Shown: positions 9,937 through 19,940 of the stretch, one piece after another
Position numbering within the stretch: position 1 is the first letter of the stretch
Layout of the letters: every line of letters starts with the position of its first letter
The notes under the pieces: model-generated
Told to the model about the DNA's origin: nothing
Seen by the model: the letters and a program-made list of their open reading frames with translations, nothing else
The model's database searches: none
Position numbers and translations under genes: made by a program
Assembly (NCBI GenBank): GCA_037043015.1
Contig: CM073322.1
Span: forward strand, 4,475,601 to 4,539,600
Reading direction: 5' to 3'
Origin: Bryum argenteum
Taxonomy: Eukaryota > Streptophyta > Bryopsida > Bryales > Bryaceae
Length of the DNA stretch: 64,000 nucleotides

Positions 9937-10640
9937 CTACTCTTGTAGTGAGGTTGAGTTTGAATACTTTTGGAGGCTTGGGGAGGTTAAGGAGGTGTTG
10001 CAAGCACGTGGAGCGCTGATTTGCACATGTTGGAGGTCCTTGGAGCTTTGGAGGTGCACTTAGAGCCATTTGGAGGTGTTTGCAACCATTTCGAGTCATT
10101 TGAAGTTGATTTGGAGCATTTGGAGGCAAAAGGTGCAATTTGGAGGTGTTTGGAGGTGTTTTGAAGGCATTGGGTGCTTGTAAGTGTCCATTGTAGTTGA
10201 ATTGAGTCCTCCTTGCAATTGACTCCAAATGCTGATTTGCATTAAAACTCCCAAGTCATTTGTTTGAAAACACCTGAGCTTAGAAGGGTGGTTTGTGATC
10301 TATTAGTGCACCTTTTGATTTGTAAGAGCTAGATCTAGCATTTGGAGTGCAAGACCTGCACATTCCAAATGATTTGAGCTTTTGAGGTGCTAAGGAGGTC
10401 AATTGAGGCTCTTCTACTTACATTTGAGTGATTTGGAGTTGTAAAAGCTTGTTTATGATCTGATTTGAGTGGGAGCAAGTGGATCTTGCTTGTTTGAGTG
10501 TAGAGAAGGACTTTTGTGCATTGTTTTGTGCGCAAGTGTGTTTTTACACACTAGTAGGGGCTGATTTGAGTGCATGGTAGCTCGTTTGAGTTGTTGGTGT
10601 CGTAAGAGGCTAAGACCTGTCTCCACTCTATAGCCACTTT
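9937..10640 (+). other. FamA leader
   Basis: A non-coding leader of about 0.7 kb, shorter than that of FamB. It starts with the same GGAGGTG-type repeats and carries GGGCTGATT motifs and CAAGTGGATCTTGCTTG. Near 10600-10630 a piece resembling FamB LTR (GAGGCTAAGACCT) is embedded. Confidence 0.75.
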
Positions 10641-13600
10641 GGAGGGTGAGAGTGTTAGGGTGCTTGAGAAGTTCAATGGCACCAACTTCAACTTAAAAAG
10701 TTCAAGATGAACTATTAGATCTCTTCCATGGACTTCAATCTAATTGTTGAAGGCACGGAGGAGGCTCCACCATCTGATGCAAGTGACAAGGACAAGAAAA
10801 AGTACCAAAGGAGGGTGAGGAAGGCCATGTCCATGATTGGGCTCAATTAGGTGGATGCCCAACTTGCTCACATCAAGAGTTGCAAAGGACCAGCGGAAGC
10901 ATGGAGGGTGTTTTGCAACATTCATGAGACAAGAAGTTTGGCCAACATCCTCTTCTTGAGGCGCAAGTTCTTCACAATCAAGATGGAGGAAGGCGTTGAC
11001 TTGTTGGAGCACATCAACAACATCAAGGCACTCGCGGATCAGCTCGCTTGCTTGGAAGTGCCCATGAAGGAGGACGATATAGTGATGACGTTGTTGGATA
11101 GCTTGCGACCTTCATTTGAGAGTTTGATTACCGCTTTAGAGACCTTAAACCTTGCTGACCTTACAATGGAGTTTGTGGTGTCAAGGTTGATGCATGAAGT
11201 GTCCAAGCGAAAGGAGAAGGGTGCTCAAAGTGGTGAGGCAGCGTTGGTGGCGGCCCAAAACAAAGCGAGGATGCAAAATGGGCCAAGGTTGTGCTTCAAT
11301 TGTGGCAAACCAGGCCACATTGCAAGGCATTGCTTCTTAAACAAGAAGAAGGAGAAGGAGAGTGCAAACCTAGCAAGCAACAAAGACAATGGAGAGGACT
11401 ATGCGTTTCTAAGCGCCTTTGTTGCAAGCAAGGTGAAGAAAGAGGAGGAGCATGCTATGGCAATCAACGATGGAGATGACAATACCATGGCCACGTGGGT
11501 CATGGATTCGGGAGCCACCAAACACATGACGCCGCATAGGGCAGCGTTCCAAACGTACGAGGTAATTTCACCACCACGCAATGTGCACTTGGGAGATGAT
11601 AGCATTGTGCATGCGGTTGGTGTTGGTACAATTGTTGAGGAGGTGATGGTGATGGGAGTGAAGCACAAGATCCACATGAAGGAGGTGCTCCATATCCCCA
11701 AGTTCAAGAGAAACTTGATTTCGGTTGTAAAGCTTGCTTTAAACGGTTTAAAGGTAGAATTTGATGATGATGCATGCCTTATGAGGGCAGCCAATAGGAA
11801 GGTGATTGCTAGATTGCCTAGAGTGGGGAGTTTGTATGAAATGCCCTTCTCCATGCATGAAATGGCAAATGTGGCGCTTCCAATGCCACAATCAGCGCCT
11901 TTGGAGCTATGGCATAGACGCCTTGGGCATTTGAATGAGAAGAGTGTCAAGGCTCTTGAAAGCATGGTGAATGGCATGCAAATCAAGGATGCTGCATCAA
12001 ATTCAGCGCTTTGTGAGGGTTGCATTGAAGGCAAGCTTTCAAGGACTCCATTTCCAAGTGAGGGAGGTCAGCGTGCAAGCAAGCCATTGGAGTTGATTCA
12101 TTCGGACGTGTGTGGTCCATTCAAGACCATTTCCATGGGTGGTTGCTTGTATTTTGTGTCCTTCATAGATGACTTCTCTCGAAAGGTGTGGGTGTATGTG
12201 TTGAAGTCCAAGGGAGAGGTGTTTGCCAAGTTTGTGGAGTTCAAGGCTCTTGTGGAGAAGCAATCAGAGCACAAGATCAAGGCGTTTCGATCCGACAATG
12301 GAGGGGAGTTCACTTCCAAGGCGTTTGAGCGCTTCTTTCATGCACATGGCATTGATAGGCAACTATCAACACCCTACACACCACAACAAAATGGAGTGGC
12401 GGAGCGTGCAAACCGCACAATTGTGGAGATGGCAAGGAGCATGCTACACCACCAAAACCTCAACAAGAACCTTTGGGCGGAAGCGGTGGTTACAGCGGTG
12501 TACACACGCAATAGGTGCCCAACTAGTGCACTTGTTGGTAAGACACCCGAAGAGGCATGGAGTGGTAAGAGGCCCTTTGTGTCACACATGCGTGTGTTTG
12601 GGTGTATTGCTTATGCAAAGGTGCCGGATGAGAAGAGGACTAAACTTGATGCAAAGGGCACAAGGTTTTTGTTCCTTGGTTATTGTGAAGGCACCAAGGC
12701 ATATAGGTTGATGTGTTTGGAGACTAAGAAGATCCTCAAGTGTCGTGATGTGGTGTTTGCGGAGGACGCTACTTGTGCGGATGCAAATGTGGAGATGCAT
12801 CCAAGTGGGAGTTTGGAGCCACCTACGGTGATTGTAGTGGATGCACCTCCAATTTCAGCGCCGCTTGCTCGAGAAGTTGAAGAAGAGCAACAAGACAAAC
12901 AAGAGGAGGAGGTTGTGGAGGAGAGGCAACCACAAGATGAGGAGATTGGAGAAGGGCAGCGAACACAAGGTTCAAGGTACCCCACAAGGGAGAGGCGGCC
13001 GCTTGGCGAGTGGTGGATGAACCACATTCTCCCACCACCTAGTGAGGTAGCACGTCTGCAAATGTGGCTTGTTTTGATGATCCTTTAACTTTGGGTGATG
13101 CTTTGCAAAGTGTAGATGCAAGCAAGTGGGAGTTGGCCATGCAAGAGGAGTATGCATCTCTAATGGCCAATGGCACATGGGAGTTGGCCCCATTGCCAAA
13201 AGGCCGCAAAAGTGTTGGTTGTAAGTGGGTGTTTAGGACCAAGAGGGATGCACAAGGCAACGTGGTGCGTTACAAGGCACGCTTGGTGGCAAGGGGCTTC
13301 TCTCAAGTGGAGGGTGTGGATTTCCATGAGACCTTTGCACCCGTGGCCAAGTTTACCACCATACGATGCATGTTGGCGATTGGGGCAGCCATGGACTTGG
13401 AGATTCACCAAATGGATGTCAAGACGGCGTTCTTGAATGGTGAGTTGGAGGAGGACATCTACATGGACCAGCCCCTTGGCTTTGTGGAGGAGGGCACCCA
13501 ACACCTTGTTTGCAAGCTCAAGAAGTCATTGTATGGGCTCAAGCAATCTCCAAGGGCGTGGTACCAAAGGATTGACTTGTTCTTCATCAACGAAGGCTTC

Positions 13601-14657
13601 TCTAAAAGCCATGCGGATCACTCCTTGTATGTAAAGCAAACTAAGGAGTTCTTGTTGATTGTGATCATCTATGTAGATGATTTCATAATCTTGGCTAGTA
13701 ATGATTCAATTTTGAGGTGGTTGAAGGCCAAGCTAGAGAAGGAGTTCGAGATGAGTGATTTAGGGCCTTTGGAGTTTTGCCTTGGTGTTGCATTTGAGCG
13801 CAATCGCAGCGCACGCACCATCACCATGAGCCAAGGCAAGTACATCGAGGAGGTGCTCAAGCGGTTCAACATGGAGGAATGCAAGCCCATTGGCACCCCT
13901 CTTGATGTGAAGGTGTCATTGTTGAAGCTTTCGGATGAGGAGTTCAAGGAGGTTGAAGAAGAGATGAAGGCCATTCCATACAAGGCAATATCCATGGGGT
14001 CGTTGATGTATGCAATGGTGGCCACAAGGGCTGACCTTGCATTTCCGGTGAGCATGGAGCCAATTCATGGCAAAGGCTGGTCCTCAACATTGGATGGCGG
14101 TAAAACGCATCTTGAGGTAATAACTTGAAAGGCACCATTGATTACAAGTTGTGCCTTGGAGGTAAAGACCTTGAGTTGAAGGGGTATTGTGATGCGGATT
14201 GGGCGGGTGATGTGAATGAGCGCCGATCCACGACGCCATATGTGTTCTTTGTAGGAGATGGCGCAATCTCGTGGAATTGCAAGAGGCAACCCACAATAGC
14301 GGTGTCTACTACGGAAGCGGAATACATGGCAACGAGCCATTGCTTAAAGGAGGCATTGTGGCTGCGGCAACTATTGGAGGATGTTGGGTTTGTGCGAGGG
14401 GAGCCACGAGCATCATGTGTGACAACCAAGGGTGTATTGCTCTTGCAAAGGATCCGAAGCACCACTCTCGCACGAAGCACATTGATGTGCAACACCATTT
14501 CATTCGAGAGAAGTTGGAGGATGGAGAGGTGAGCTTGTGGTATTGCTCAACGAGAGGATATGGTGGGCGATGTGTTGACCAAGGCGCTTGCTAAGGTGAG
14601 GCACGAGAAGCTTTCGGCGATGGGATTGCGAGGTGGTAACTACTCGCAAAGTGGGAG
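10641..14657 (+). pseudogene. FamA gag-pol coding region
   Basis: Holds all domains of a copia polyprotein. Gag begins near 10650 (VRVLEKFNGT). CCHC knuckle CFNCGKPGHIARHC is near 11296, protease DSGATKHMTPHR near 11505, LWHRRLGHLNEK near 11906, integrase HSDVCGPF, SDNGGEF and NGVAERAN between about 12100 and 12415, and the HMRVFGCIAYAKVP region near 12585. RT follows (ARLVARGFSQVEGVDF near 13280, MDVKTAFLNGELEE near 13410, a YVDD catalytic box near 13670), then RNase H (DADWAGDVNERRSTT near 14195, [10 protein letters not shown] near 14305). The polypurine tract ends at 14657. Broken, about four to six breaks; the integrase part is well preserved. Confidence 0.93.
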
Positions 14658-15047
14658 TGTTGAAGAATAGATTGCTCGTAGTTTATAAGAGCAATTAGTA
14701 CTGGTTAGAGTATATATATATGGAAGCTTATACTTAGTATTCTAGAGTGTGGAAAGGGGCTGGTCGTAAGAGCAATAGTGAGGGGAGGGAAGACCAGCCC
14801 ACTTTGTTGACTTTAGGAGGCGAGCCCATAGTGGTGGCAAAGACTAAAGGGGCACACATGTGAACCATGTGGGCCAAAGGCACTTGGAAAATGTACAAGA
14901 AGACACTATTGTTCAAAGAAGTGCAAAGGAAGTATAAGTAAAGGCCTTTGCTAGAAGGCAACATCTCATTTCAAGCATTCATTGCTCTACTTGTTTGTAA
15001 GCTTTGAGTGTGTTGTATTCTCTCTCTTCCTCTATTGAATCTCAATA
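14658..15047 (+). repeat. FamA LTR (3')
   Basis: About 390 bp, ending CTCAATA. It differs from 9539-9923 by a few short patches; one near 14825 resembles GCCCATAGTGGTG of the FamC LTR. Confidence 0.93.
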
Positions 15048-15900
15048 GGGAGTATGTGTCCAAGGCATTTGAGAACTTCCTCAAAGCCAATGGCATTGAG
15101 CACCACACATCAGCGCCTTACACGCCTCAACAAAATGATGTTGCGGAGCGTGCAAACCGCGCCATTGTGGAGATGGCAAGGGCCATGATTCATGACCAAG
15201 GGCTCAAGTATGAGCTATGGGGAGAGGCCGTGAGCAATGCGGTGTACACAAGGAACCGCCCCCCACTCAAGCATTTTGGTAATGAAAGACACCTCAAGAG
15301 GCTTGGAGTGGAGTGAGGCCCCATGTGTCTCATATGCGTGTTTTTTCTTGCATTGCGTATCGTTGGTTCCAAATGCAAAGAGGACCAAGTTGGATGCCAA
15401 GGGCATCAAGTGTCTTTGACTTGGGTATTGTGAGGGAACCAAGGCCTATAGGCTCTCTACATATCGTGTGGATACCAAGGCCATTATCAAGTGTAGAGAT
15501 GTAACATTCTTGGAAGACGGAGGAGCTGATTTTAAGTGCTTGGAGGTGAGCCCAAGTGGGAGAAGTGGAGGACCAGCCCAAAGTGTGGGCTCAACTCCAA
15601 GAGATGACATTGAAGAAGTGAGATGAAGATGAAGAAGATTTGGAGAAGCCCAAGGAGGAGGTGGTGTTACCTCAATGGGAAGGAGATATCAATACTTGCT
15701 CACCCAAGAGCAAGAAGAAGGACCAGCCCATGGAGGAGCCACGGGAGCAGAATTTATTTGGAGAGCCAAGATACCCCACAAGGACTCGCAAAGCCACTTG
15801 GGGATTGGTGGAAGAACCATATTCTTCCTCCCCAACATGAGGATCAGCGAATGTGGCATTTCTTGAATCCCCCATGGACACTTGTTGATTTGTGATGATT
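15048..15900 (+). pseudogene. FamC integrase C-terminal half and linker
   Basis: Visible: YTPQQND/VAERANRAIVEM (catalytic E region), GEAVSNAVYTRNR, the SHMRVF integrase C-terminal region, CRDVTFLEDG, VSPSGRSGG and the acidic/basic linker ending near ILPPQHED. Closely related to 62810-63640. Broken, several breaks. Confidence 0.88.
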
Positions 15901-16014
15901 CAAGCAAGTGGGAGGTAGTTATGGTTGCTGATGTCCTAACTAATGCGCTTGGAAAGCTTTGATGTTGATTGACAAAAAGGTCTTTGGTGCCTTTGCCCAT
16001 TAGCAAAGTGGGAG

Positions 16015-16260
16015 TGTTGAGGAAACATGTACCTATTGATGTAGATAGTGTACATGGAGTTATAAGAGTAGAACTATGCACTTAGTTAGTTCATAGACTC
16101 CATTAGGTGTTGCTTGTAGTCAAAGGCAGCCCATAGTGGTGAGTTATCCCACATGGTTAGGAAACAAGTAGAGGAGGCTTCCTACTACTTGTATTCAGCC
16201 CTTGCATGGCTGAAGTTATCCAATACCATCTAAGTAAAGCTTTTCCCTTCAATCTCAATA
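16015..16260 (+). repeat. FamC LTR (3')
   Basis: 246 bp, TGTTGAGGAAACATG...CAATCTCAATA, right after the polypurine tract CAAAGTGGGAG. Confidence 0.94.
16026..16056 (+). other. LTR 5'-end hairpin, FamC type
   Basis: CATGTACCTAT / ATAG(T)GTACATG at LTR nucleotides 12-42: 11 base pairs with one bulged T and an 8-nt loop. The sequence is unrelated to the FamA/FamB hairpin, yet the position and shape are nearly the same. Present in all FamC LTRs of the window, with minor variation. Confidence 0.68.
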
Positions 16261-16274
16261 CTTGTGCACAAGAC
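16261..16274. other. 14-bp spacer between FamC and FamB LTRs
   Basis: CTTGTGCACAAGAC, of which the first 12 bases are a perfect palindrome. It resembles the GTGCACAAGTG motif of FamB leaders and may be a leftover of a target element. Confidence 0.4.
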
Positions 16275-16585
16275 TGTTAGAGATAAGGTTGCTCGTAGTT
16301 TATAAGAGCACCTAATAGTTATTAGAGTATGTTAGAGTAAGTAATAGAGGCTAGGTCTTAGTCCTCTAGGGTGTGTGAAGAGGGCTGGTCCTAAAAGCCT
16401 TAGAGAGACAAGAGAGGACTTAGCCTCTCGGTTATCCCATATTGTTTGTAGCACCATGTGCCTACCTATGGATACATAAGCAAGGGCTTCGAATGAGTAT
16501 GTATCTCATTCAAGCATTCATTGCTCTACCTTGTGTGTAAGCTTTGATGTTTGTATTCTCTCTCACCCTCTATTGAGCTTCAATA
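16275..16585 (+). repeat. FamB LTR variant B-a (5')
   Basis: 311 bp, TGTTAGAGATAAGG...TTCAATA, nearly the same as 1790-2100. Confidence 0.94.
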
Positions 16586-16598
16586 GGTTATGGGCCCA
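16586..16598 (+). other. Primer binding site, half-tRNA-iMet type
   Basis: GGTTATGGGCCCA, same as in the other elements. Confidence 0.88.
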
Positions 16599-17712
16599 CT
16601 ACTCTTGTAGTGAGGTTGAGTTTGAATACATTTGGAGGCTTGGAGAGGTCAAGGAGGTGTTGCACACACTTAGAGGGCTGATTTGCACTCCTTGGAGCAT
16701 TGGAGGTGCATTTGGAGCCATTTGGAGGTGTTTGCAACCATTTGAATGTGTTTTGAGGTGATTTGGAGCCATTTGGAGGTGTTTGCAACCATTTGGAGCT
16801 TTGGAGGTGTACTTGGAGCCATTTGGAGGTGTTTGGAGGTGATGTGAGGCATTTGGAGGCAATTGGAGCATTTTGAAGGTGTTTGGAGGTGAACTGAGGC
16901 ATTTGGAGGCAATTGGAGCATTTTGGAGGTGTTTGGAGGTCTCTTGAAGGCATTGGAGGATTGTGAGCTTCCCTTCTTTTGGTTAGAGTGTTTCTAACAC
17001 ATGAAGGGGCTGATTTGAGCATTTGTGGTGCATGTGTGCACACAAGGGGCTGATTTGAGCATTTGTGGTGCATGTGTGCACACAAGGGGCTGATTTGAGC
17101 ATTTGTGGTGCAAGAGAGGTGTCTTGAGGCTCCTAAGTTGAGATTTGAGTGATTTGAGGTTCATGAAGCTTATTTGACATTGATTGAGGGCTGATCTAGT
17201 GTAGGGAGTGCACAAGTGCTCATTTGGAAGCATTGTAGGCTGATTTGAGTGCTTAGAGGTGCACATTCACCTTGTGTGTGTAGTAGACATCTAGATCTAG
17301 TATTTGGAGGTCAAATAGCTTGAGTTTGATCCAATTTGAGTGGGAGCAAGTGGATCTTGCTTGTTTGAGTGATTTGTTGATCTAGAAGCTTCTTTGACAT
17401 AGATTGAGGGCTGATCTAGTGTAGGGAGTGCACAAGTGCTCATTTGGAGGCATTGAGGGCTGATTTGAGTGCTTTGAGGTGCATATACACCTTGTGAGTG
17501 TGGAGGAAGCCTAGATCTAGGATTTGGACGTCAAAGAGCTTGAGTGTGATTTGATTTGAGTGGGAGCAAGTGGATCTTGCTTGTTTGAGTCTTGGAGGGG
17601 CTTAATGTGCATTGTTTTGTGCACAAGTGTGTTTGCACACTCCAAGAGGGCTGATTGAGTGTTTGAATCTAGATTTGAGTGCTTGGTGTTAGGGCAGCGT
17701 TTGTGCTTTGCC
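16599..17712 (+). repeat. B-short leader with minisatellite, copy 2
   Basis: Degenerate TTTGGAGGTG array in 16630-16960, then duplicated blocks of GGGCTGATTTGAGCATTTG. It differs from 2114-3238 mainly in minisatellite unit number. Confidence 0.8.
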
Positions 17713-19634
17713 ATGGCTTTCTTGGAGGGTGAGAGTGTTAGGGTGCTTGAGAAGTTCAATGGCACCAACTTCAACTTGTGGAAGTTCAAGATGAACTTGG
17801 CACTCGATTCCATGGACTTGTGGGAGATTGTTGAAGGCACGGAGGAGGCACCACCATCTCATGCAAGTGACAAGGACAAGAAGGAGTACCAAAGGAGGGT
17901 GAGGAAGGCCATGTCCATGATTGGGCTCAATTTGGTGGATGCGCAACTTGCTCACATCAAGAGTTGCAAAGGACCAGCGGAAGCATGGAGGGTACTTTGT
18001 AACATCCATGAGACAAAAAGCTTGTCCAACATACTCTTCTTGAGGCGCAAGTTCTTCACAATCAAGATGGAAGAAGGGGCTGACTTGTTGGAGCACATCA
18101 ACAACATCAAGGCACTTGCGGATCAACTTGCTTGCTTGGATGTGCCCATGAAGGAGGAGGATATTGTTATGACCTTGCTTGATAGTCTCCCATCTTCATT
18201 TGAGCACTTGATAACGGCTTTAGAGACCTTGACCCTTGCTGACCTTAAGATGGAGTTTGTGGTGTCAAGGTTGATGCATGAAGTGTCCAAGAGGAAGGAG
18301 AGGGGTGCTCAAAGTGGTGAGGAAGCGTTGGTGGCGGCTCAAAAAACAAACGGAGGATGCAAAATGGGCCAAGGACGTGCTTCAATTGTGGCAAACCGGG
18401 CCACATTGCAAGGTATTGCTTCAGACAAGAAGGAGAAGGAGAGTGCCAATGTTGCAAGAAACAAAGACAATGAGGAGGAGTATGCGTTTGTAAGCGCCGT
18501 TGTTGCAAGCAAAGAGGAGATGTGGGAAGAGCATGCGTTTGCAAATGGAGATGGAGATGACAACACCATGGCCAAGTGGATCATGGATTCGGGAGCCACC
18601 AAGCACATGTCACCTCATAGGGCAACATTTCAAACATATGAGGTAATATCACCACCACGAAATGTGCACTTGGGAGATGGTAGTATTGTGCATGCGGTCG
18701 GAGTTGGCACCATTGTTGAGGAGGTGAAGGTGATGGGAGTAAAGCACAAAATCAACATAAAGGAGGTTCTCCACATCCCAAAGTTAAAGAGAAATTTGTT
18801 ATCCATAGCAAAGCTTGCTCTTAATGGCTTAAAGGTGGAGTTTGATGATAATGCATGCATTGTGAGGGCTGCAAATAGGAAGGTGATTGCTAGATTGCCA
18901 AGAGAAGGGAGTTTGTATCAAATGCCCTTCTCTATGTATGATATGGCCAATGTGGCACACCAAATGCCACAATCAGCGCCTTTGGAGCTACGCCATAGGC
19001 GCCTTGGGCATTTGAATGTGAAGAATTTGAAGGTCCATGAAAGGATGGTAAATGGCATGCAAATCAAGAATAGGACATCAAATTCAGCGGCTCGTGATGT
19101 GGTGATTGCGGAGGAGGCCACTTGTCGAGATGCGAATGTGGAGATGCATCCAAGTGGGAGTTTGGAGCCACTATGGTGATTGGGGTGGATGCAACTCCAA
19201 TTTCAGCGTGCGTTGTCTGAGAGGCTTAAGTTGGAGAAGAGCCTAAAGGAGTGCAAGAGCCGAAAGAGAAGGAAGAGGAGGAGGATGTGGAGGTTGAATC
19301 ACATGAGGAAGATTGAAGACGGCAGGCCCATGGTATCCACTAAGGAGAGGCCCATGGTATCCAATAAGGGAGAGGAGGGCACTTGTTTGGGTGATGCTTT
19401 GCAAAGCTTTATTGCCAAATGCATGCAAGCAAGTGTAAGTTGACCAAACAAAACAATGGCACATGGGAATTGGCTTTGTTGCCAAATGCGCCCAAGATAG
19501 TTAGAGGATGGAGAGGAGAGCTTGACGTATTTCCAAATGGAGGACATAGTGGGTGATATGTTGACCAAGGCGTTTGCCAACGTGAGGCACAAGGAGATGG
19601 GATTGCGAGGAGAAAACTACTCGCAAAGTGGGAG
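17713..19634 (+). pseudogene. B-short gag-protease region, copy 2
   Basis: Gag starts MAFLEGESVRVLEKFNGT. The Gag domain, protease DSGATKHM (near 18590), HRRLGHLNVKNLK (near 19000) and the truncated VEMHPSGSLEP linker are visible; the knuckle region is disturbed. The pol remnant and polypurine tract follow to 19634. Same domain content as 3239-5238. About two breaks. Confidence 0.88.
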
Positions 19635-19940
19635 TGTTAGAGATTAGGTTGCTCGTAGTTTATAAGTGCAACTAATTGGTTTTAGAGTATGTTAGAGTAA
19701 GTGCTAGGTCTTAGTCCTCTAGGGTGTGTGAAGAGGGCTGGTCCTAAAAGCCTTAGAGAGAGAGAAGAGAGGACTTATGCTCTCGGTTATCCCATATTGT
19801 TTGTAGCACCATGTGCCTACCTATGAATACATAAGCAAGGGCTTCGAATGAGTATGTATCTCATTCAAGCATTCATTGCTCTACCTTGTGTGTAAGCTTT
19901 GATGTTTGTATTCTCTCTCACCCTCTATTGAGCTTCAATA
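19635..19940 (+). repeat. FamB LTR variant B-a at junction with FamA
   Basis: 306 bp, ending TTCAATA at the first base of a FamA gag segment (ACTTCAACTTGTGG). Serves as 3' LTR of B-short copy 2. The same LTR/gag junction occurs in antisense at 50138. Confidence 0.93.

Larger units (their letters stand above)
9539..15047 (+). mobile_element. FamA copia element, all parts present
   Basis: A 5.5 kb element with 5' LTR 9539-9923, PBS 9924-9936, leader to about 10640, gag-pol to 14657 and 3' LTR 14658-15047. All copia domains are present, with about four to six breaks. The flanks do not match: antisense FamB pol lies to the left and FamC integrase to the right, and no 5 bp duplication is seen. 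This implies recombination between LTRs at two insertion sites, or an assembly join. Confidence 0.93.
15048..16260 (+). mobile_element. FamC element, integrase end and 3' LTR
   Basis: Starts inside FamC integrase (EYVSKAFENFLKANG) directly at the FamA LTR end and runs through the integrase C-terminal part and linker to the polypurine tract and the FamC LTR 16015-16260. As in the other FamC copies, no RT sequence lies between linker and tract. Several breaks. The left part is cut off by the FamA LTR. Confidence 0.9.
16275..19940 (+). mobile_element. B-short copia element, copy 2
   Basis: Same plan as 1790-5549: 5' LTR 16275-16585, PBS 16586-16598, leader to 17712, gag-protease region to 19179, pol remnant to 19634, 3' LTR 19635-19940. 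Integrase and RT are absent. The 3' LTR runs straight into FamA gag, so this LTR also acts as the left border of the next unit. No target-site duplication. About two breaks in the coding part. Confidence 0.92.
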
